Assembly (NCBI GenBank): GCA_029747585.1
Contig: JAPEVF010000022.1
Location: 62,001 to 126,000 of the forward strand
Reading direction: 5' to 3'
Length of the DNA: 64,000 nucleotides
DNA from: Pleurotus djamor
Taxonomy: Eukaryota > Basidiomycota > Agaricomycetes > Agaricales > Pleurotaceae
Shown: one piece after another, positions 59,801-64,000 of the stretch
Numbering within the stretch: position 1 is the first letter of the stretch
Layout of the letters: each line of letters begins with the position of its first letter
The notes under the pieces: generated by a model
The model's database searches: none
The model's input: the letters and a program-made list of their open reading frames with translations, nothing else
What the model was told of the DNA's origin: nothing
Translations under genes and position numbers: made by a program

Positions 59801-61766
59801 CCCCAAATTTCAATTCCCCCGTGTCAACTTATCCCCTTTCCGCGGAGACTTTGTCGGCATGGCCAGAGATGGTCGCGATGATGCTCGTGAACCCAATGAC
59901 TCCAGAAGTCTCGTCCGCTTTGACGGCTCTAGGAGATCAACTTGCTTCCAATCACTGGATAGAAGCTGCGCATGTCTGGTATGTGCCCAAATTCTTTTCT
60001 TGATTCCTCTTCTGACCCGTTACAATCAGTTATCTGTTGTCTCCCCAAACTTCGCCCGTCGGCGGTATTGGGAATCCCTCCGCTCGCATTATCCTTCTGG
60101 GTGGAAGGAGTCCTAGTTCCTGGCCAAACTTTACTAAAGATCTTGATCCTATCATCTTTACCGAGATCTTCGAGTTTGCACTTGCCCTTTCCACTCCTAC
60201 TAAAGGTCAAGAACCCTTCCCTGGCTTCCCACATCTGCAAGCGTACCGTCTTGTTCACGCCCTCTCGCTCCTTGAACTTGGTCACGTTCAAATGGCAAAT
60301 CGGTGTGTATCTTGCATCGCACCTTATGACTTAAATTAATGGAAGGGCATAGTTATTGTGAAGCGATCACAGCCGCTCTTGGTGGTCGCGGTTCTCCTTA
60401 CTTCACTGCACCGTTCATGGAGCAGCTTCGAAGCCTGGCCGATCGCATAACAGGCTCCCCCAATGTTGACAAATCTGGGTCTTGGATTGGATCGAAGTTG
60501 AGCAAACCCAGCCTTGATTCCATCGGAGGTTGGCTTGAGGGACGTTTCACCAAGCTTGTCACTGGCGATGCCGAGTCTACAAGTCCGAGCGCGGATTCAA
60601 AGATGGACTCACAAGTTTACGGCGGTCCATTCTCTCATTATAGTTCGATTTCCTCTGCTACCCCCTCAGCTCGATCTTCGCCACAGCCGTTACCTTCCTA
60701 TCCACACAATGCGACCAATGGCCATGCTCCAATCGATCGAGCATCCTCAGCCATGGATTACATTCGACGAAAGCCATCGCCTGTCCCTCGGATCGCCTCG
60801 GCCAGTGCCGCTGGAACATCATCCTTCCAAACCTCCCCGTTCATATCGACTTGCCAGAATGGCTACACCACGGGTCCCAATAGTGCTGATTCAGACCTTG
60901 TAACACCTCGGCCCTCTGAGGATGGAGATGACGCTCAGGAAGCTGGCTGGTGGGGTGCGTCGTCCCATGGTCGTACCACCGCAAACCAAATGCCTACGGC
61001 TATGACATTCATGAAAGTGGATGCTCCCTTCACTGGAACGACAGACGGGTTTATCTCGCCAATGAACCCACCGTCCTTTGATACCCCGCCACCAAGTCAT
61101 TCTTCTTACCAACCCCAAGCGAAGGATGAGGATGATGACGACCTGGGCCTTGGTAACTCTCGTGCTAAAAAGGAGGCCAAGGCCGAAGAGACACGTCCGG
61201 CTGCTGAGGTTTCGTCCAAACCGGCTGAACCTCAAAAATCAAGTAAGAGATCCTTTCACTTTGACCCCTGAGTGATTGACAAACCTTTCACAGGCACTGA
61301 ACCTCCCGCTGCAACTGGTTCTTGGCTGAGTCGATGGTGGAATAAAAGTGACAAGCCTGGACCTATCAAAGCGAACCTTGGAGAAGAGAACTCTTTCTAT
61401 TATGATCCTGAGCAGAAACGCTGGGTCAACAAGAAGGCTGGTGCTGCCGCCGAAGTGAAGCCCGCAACTCCCCCTCCCCCGCCTTCTAGGGCACGGACAG
61501 CATCTCCGGGTATGGCAGCTTCCAACGGACCTCCGCCTCGGGCTGCCTCTGCGATCGATTTGAGTACGTCGCCACCCAGCAAAACGGTTATGCGCGTCCG
61601 GTCCAATCTCGCACCACCGCCCGCCGAATCTGCTCCTAGTACACCAACTGGACTACGGTCGTCAGTAAACGGCGGGCCACCCCCACCTGCAAGACCTAAG
61701 TCTCAGGCGACTAAGCGCAACATACGTAGTCGATATGTGGACGTGTTCCAAACCGAGGGCGCATAG
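56867..61766 (+). CDS. SEC16: COPII coat assembly scaffold Sec16
   Basis: Peripheral ER membrane scaffold that defines ER exit sites and organises Sec23/24 and Sec13/31. Seen: the start [12 protein letters not shown] (a longer upstream frame has no better ATG), and a long disordered Pro/Ser/Tyr-rich N-terminal half with repeated DPYAP and YSP motifs. The central conserved domain begins [17 protein letters not shown] (about 58780), and the alpha-solenoid (ACE1-like) has [37 protein letters not shown], and [21 protein letters not shown] disordered C-terminal part with [10 protein letters not shown] and [15 protein letters not shown] (typical of Sec16 C-termini) ends in TAG at 61764-61766. About six short introns. 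An N at 57801 breaks the frame; without it, [12 protein letters not shown] reads through. Confidence 0.94.
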
Positions 61767-61926
61767 ACACTCATCCTACCTTCATCCTGTATAATTTATT
61801 CTACATAAAGTATCATGTTGCCTCAGATAGGGTCAAATTTAATGGGACTTTTTGATTCCTCTACATAGTCTAGAACAGAGGGTATCCTAGAACAACAGCT
61901 TGAAAGGGTATCCTAACAGAAGGAGA

Positions 61927-63088
61927 TTAGACAGTGGTAACTTCATGCAAGGGAAGAATCGCACCTCTATTTTTGACACGGAAGACTGTGATGAGAATGG
62001 AGTAAATCAGCACAGTAGCCACGGTGAAGGCGTATATTTGGAGCCTCTGGCGTGCTGGGGATGTCTGCTTGGGTATTTGTACGATGAGAAGGATGAAGGT
62101 AGCTGATAATATTCCGTCTGGGAAGGTTGTTAGACTCATGGCAGAAACGTAAGACATGCGACCACATACATATCATAGCGATAACTTGCACTTCCTGACC
62201 GTATTGATTTTGATAGCCAGCTGCAATCCATTGACCGTTACCCGCGGTAAAGGGAGAGCCTCTGATACGGGTGAACATGAAACCTGAGACCATCGTCAAG
62301 ATGGTGAGAATGCTGCCCAGAGCCCACGTCCAACGACTTTGAAGGATGGGAGCAACGAAGCGTAAAGAGAGAATGAGCGAAATAACACCCATTGAAACAG
62401 TCCCCCATTTTGCCCAATCGAAGGGAGCCTTGTAGGGAATGGGAACGGGCGTGTGATTAGAGAGATGTTCAGCGAGAGGTGCAGGTTCGAATCCGCTATT
62501 CTTGAGTTCAGCATGTAGAAGGGGAAGCCACTAGAGGAAGTATTACTTAGAGAAGTCGTATTTCGATGGCGTGGTTCGGCCACTGGGAAGTTGGCGAGCG
62601 CCCTCGGAGGGCGGGTAGACATATACCAGCGGTGCGGATGCGAGACCAAGCTGCAGAGCGAATTTCAGAGCGCCGAAAGATGGTACAAGAAATACACATA
62701 CCCTTTGGAACGTAGTTTGACCATTATCAAAGTCCAGGGTTCCGAAGAAGTGTTGGTCGCGCTGTTCTTTTGGCACGGTTGACCATGCTTTCGCTACAGC
62801 GTTAAATGATGGGTCAAATTCCCTTAGACACGACAAGTAAGTCGGGAAAGCCTCTACAATCTACAAACTTGCTCACTTGCACGGTGCACATCTGCGCTTC
62901 GCGTCCATGGCAGTAAACTGGATGGAAGCGGACCAATTGCGCTTGGCCGACGTGAGTAGTTCGAATGTTTTTGGGTCCAGCTTGATGAGACCATTGCCAG
63001 CGGCGGCGAGGTCGACGAGTTGCTGGTGAGTGTCCCTTGAGGCAGCATAGGCCAAGGCAGCGAAGGGGAGGAGGGCGAAGAGCCTCAT
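61927..63088 (-). CDS. OST3: Oligosaccharyltransferase subunit Ost3/Ost6 (thioredoxin-like)
   Basis: ER-membrane subunit of the N-glycosylation enzyme; its lumenal thioredoxin fold holds cysteine substrates by mixed disulfides to expose sequons. Seen: signal peptide MRLFALLPFAALAYA, lumenal domain with QFTAMDAKRRCAPCKEFDPSF (CxxC active site), HFFGTLDFDNGQTTFQ, and LASAPLVYVYPPSEG. Four C-terminal helices follow (MGVISLILSLRFVAPIL, ALGSILTILTMVSGFMF, GILSATFILLIVQIP, and IYAFTVATVLIYSILITVF). A tail FRVKNRG... ends at 61927. At least three introns. It is divergent from PIK1 with 103 bases between starts, one N (63105) in between. Confidence 0.94.
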
Positions 63089-63191
63089 GATGACGATGGT
63101 GGTANGCGGTCGACGTGTGAGTTACCAAATGAGGTATGTGGACACTTTGGAATAGGCGCCCTCGAGTGATCGACGTCCGTTAGACCTCTTC

Positions 63192-64000
63192 ATGTCCCAT
63201 GCCCTCCTATTGCGCCTCTTCCTCTCTCCCTCCTTCTTCTCCGTCCACGTCGCCTTGCAGTATCTGAGCCAGTATGCTGATAACATCGGAATCACGTACT
63301 ACATAACGCGCAGGCTCAGAGAATTCGATACGCAACAATTGCGGGATGTATGGGGATTCATCTGGTGCATACCTGCTTTCTCATCCTAGCACGCTTCATG
63401 CCTGATCCTGAGTGATGTTTAGCCATCTTTTGGTCACCAGAACAACAAAGTCGCGTGCACTTGAGGCTTTCGTTGTCGAAACATCGCAAAAGTCCACCCA
63501 CATCGCTCTTCTGGTGCGTCATCGTCTATCTAATAGGTCGCGAAGTGCTCATACATTCACAGACCTTATGGTTCATGCAAGCAGCTCTCAAAGACTTGGC
63601 TGTATCTCGCCATGATAGCCAATCATTCCTGATATGCCAACGGGTTCTCCATCGTTGTCACGAAATCATATTCGGTGACCTTCCGCCGCCTGCAACCACG
63701 CCTTACGTTTCTATACAACTTCCTTTCCAGTCTCGATTCCGAAGAAGAAGAATACGGCCAAACATTGAACCTGCTTTCGTAGGAATCGGCGTCGTTCTCG
63801 CTGGTGTACCGGCGATGCCTGTCTTAACCCAGATCATGGGCGAGGTTGCAATCGAACAAGGACGTACAGAGCACGATCGGGAGCCTATGTCGACACTCTC
63901 AAATCAGGATGAGACCCGCCAACCTTTATCTGCTCTCTCCGTCGAAGATGTCTCCGGCGTTGATCCCGATGATGACGACCTCGACAGTCCCGCTCAGCCG
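63192..64000 (+). CDS. PIK1: Phosphatidylinositol 4-kinase Pik1 (PI4K-beta), N-terminal part (cut by window end)
   Basis: Golgi PI 4-kinase that makes PI4P for secretory vesicle formation. The visible part is the N-terminal helical (LKU-like) region: MSHALLLRLFLSPSFFSVHV, LSQYADNIGITYYITRRL, then across an intron (ATC TG|gtgcat ... tag|C CAT) CHLLVTRTTKSRALEAF, STHIALL, and across a second intron TLWFMQAALKDLAVSRHD, then FLICQRVLHRCHEIIFGD and an acidic linker (DPDDDDLD) at the edge. The order matches fungal Pik1, whose kinase domain would lie beyond 64000. No kinase motif is seen here, so the call rests on the N-terminal pattern. Confidence 0.82.

Noticed and set aside
62470..62510. A GGTTCGAATCC string resembling a tRNA B box
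   Set aside because: The flanking bases do not form a T-stem or acceptor stem, and the stretch lies inside the OST3 gene.
34552..63088. A functional cluster of secretory-pathway genes (DPM2, TRS120, VPS55, SEC16, OST3, PIK1)
   Set aside because: These are common housekeeping genes interspersed with unrelated ones; chance is sufficient without synteny evidence.

Overview
This window looks like nuclear DNA from a filamentous basidiomycete, most likely a mushroom-forming agaricomycete. The genes are dense and split by many short introns (about 50-70 bases, GT...AG). The content is typical fungal housekeeping: a cell-wall alpha-1,3-glucan synthase, a Ste11-type MAPKKK with SAM and RA domains, a fungal ferric reductase, a conventional kinesin with the fungal tail, and fungal Elf1, Sec16 and Pik1. 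I found no rRNA, tRNA, CRISPR array, transposon or viral gene. Coordinates are start codon to stop codon over the whole gene, introns included.

Layout. 1-10.5 kb: 5' two thirds of an alpha-1,3-glucan synthase (-, cut by the window start) and STE11 (+), sharing a 1.06 kb divergent promoter. 10.6-22.8 kb: TRM1 tRNA methyltransferase (-), a LAT-type amino acid permease (+), the copper chaperone ATX1 (+), a ferric reductase (+), the exosome subunit MTR3 (-) and a DUF4211 nuclear protein (+). 22.8-34.9 kb: a gene-poor kilobase, an atypical kinase-like gene (+), an NSRP1/CCDC55 splicing factor (-), a very large helical protein with paired C1-like zinc fingers (+, a candidate UNC80 relative) and DPM2 (-). 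35-43 kb: TRS120 (+), VPS55 (-) and a CCCH zinc-finger protein with a WG/GW-repeat segment (+). 43-52 kb: kinesin-5 (-), ELF1 (+) and kinesin-1 (+). 53-64 kb: a Pumilio protein (+), SEC16 (+), OST3 (-) and the start of PIK1 (+, cut by the window end).

Many products serve the secretory and glycosylation route: DPM2 and OST3 (N-glycosylation), SEC16 (ER exit), TRS120 and PIK1 (Golgi), VPS55 (endosome), the glucan synthase (cell wall) and the kinesins (transport, spindle). ATX1 beside a ferric reductase is a plausible metal-homeostasis pair. Nearly every minus-strand gene forms a tight divergent pair with a plus-strand gene, with start codons often only 50-215 bases apart.

The most unexpected signal is in the N characters. 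In the N-rich genes they fall almost exclusively on third codon positions (42 of 45 checked), so they look like masked allelic SNPs of a dikaryon rather than failed base calls. Three isolated Ns elsewhere (19250, 49674, 57801) behave as spurious extra bases that break reading frames. A second notable signal is a 45-codon, acid-free, arginine-rich extension in frame upstream of TRM1 with no ATG, which suggests non-AUG initiation of a mitochondrial isoform.
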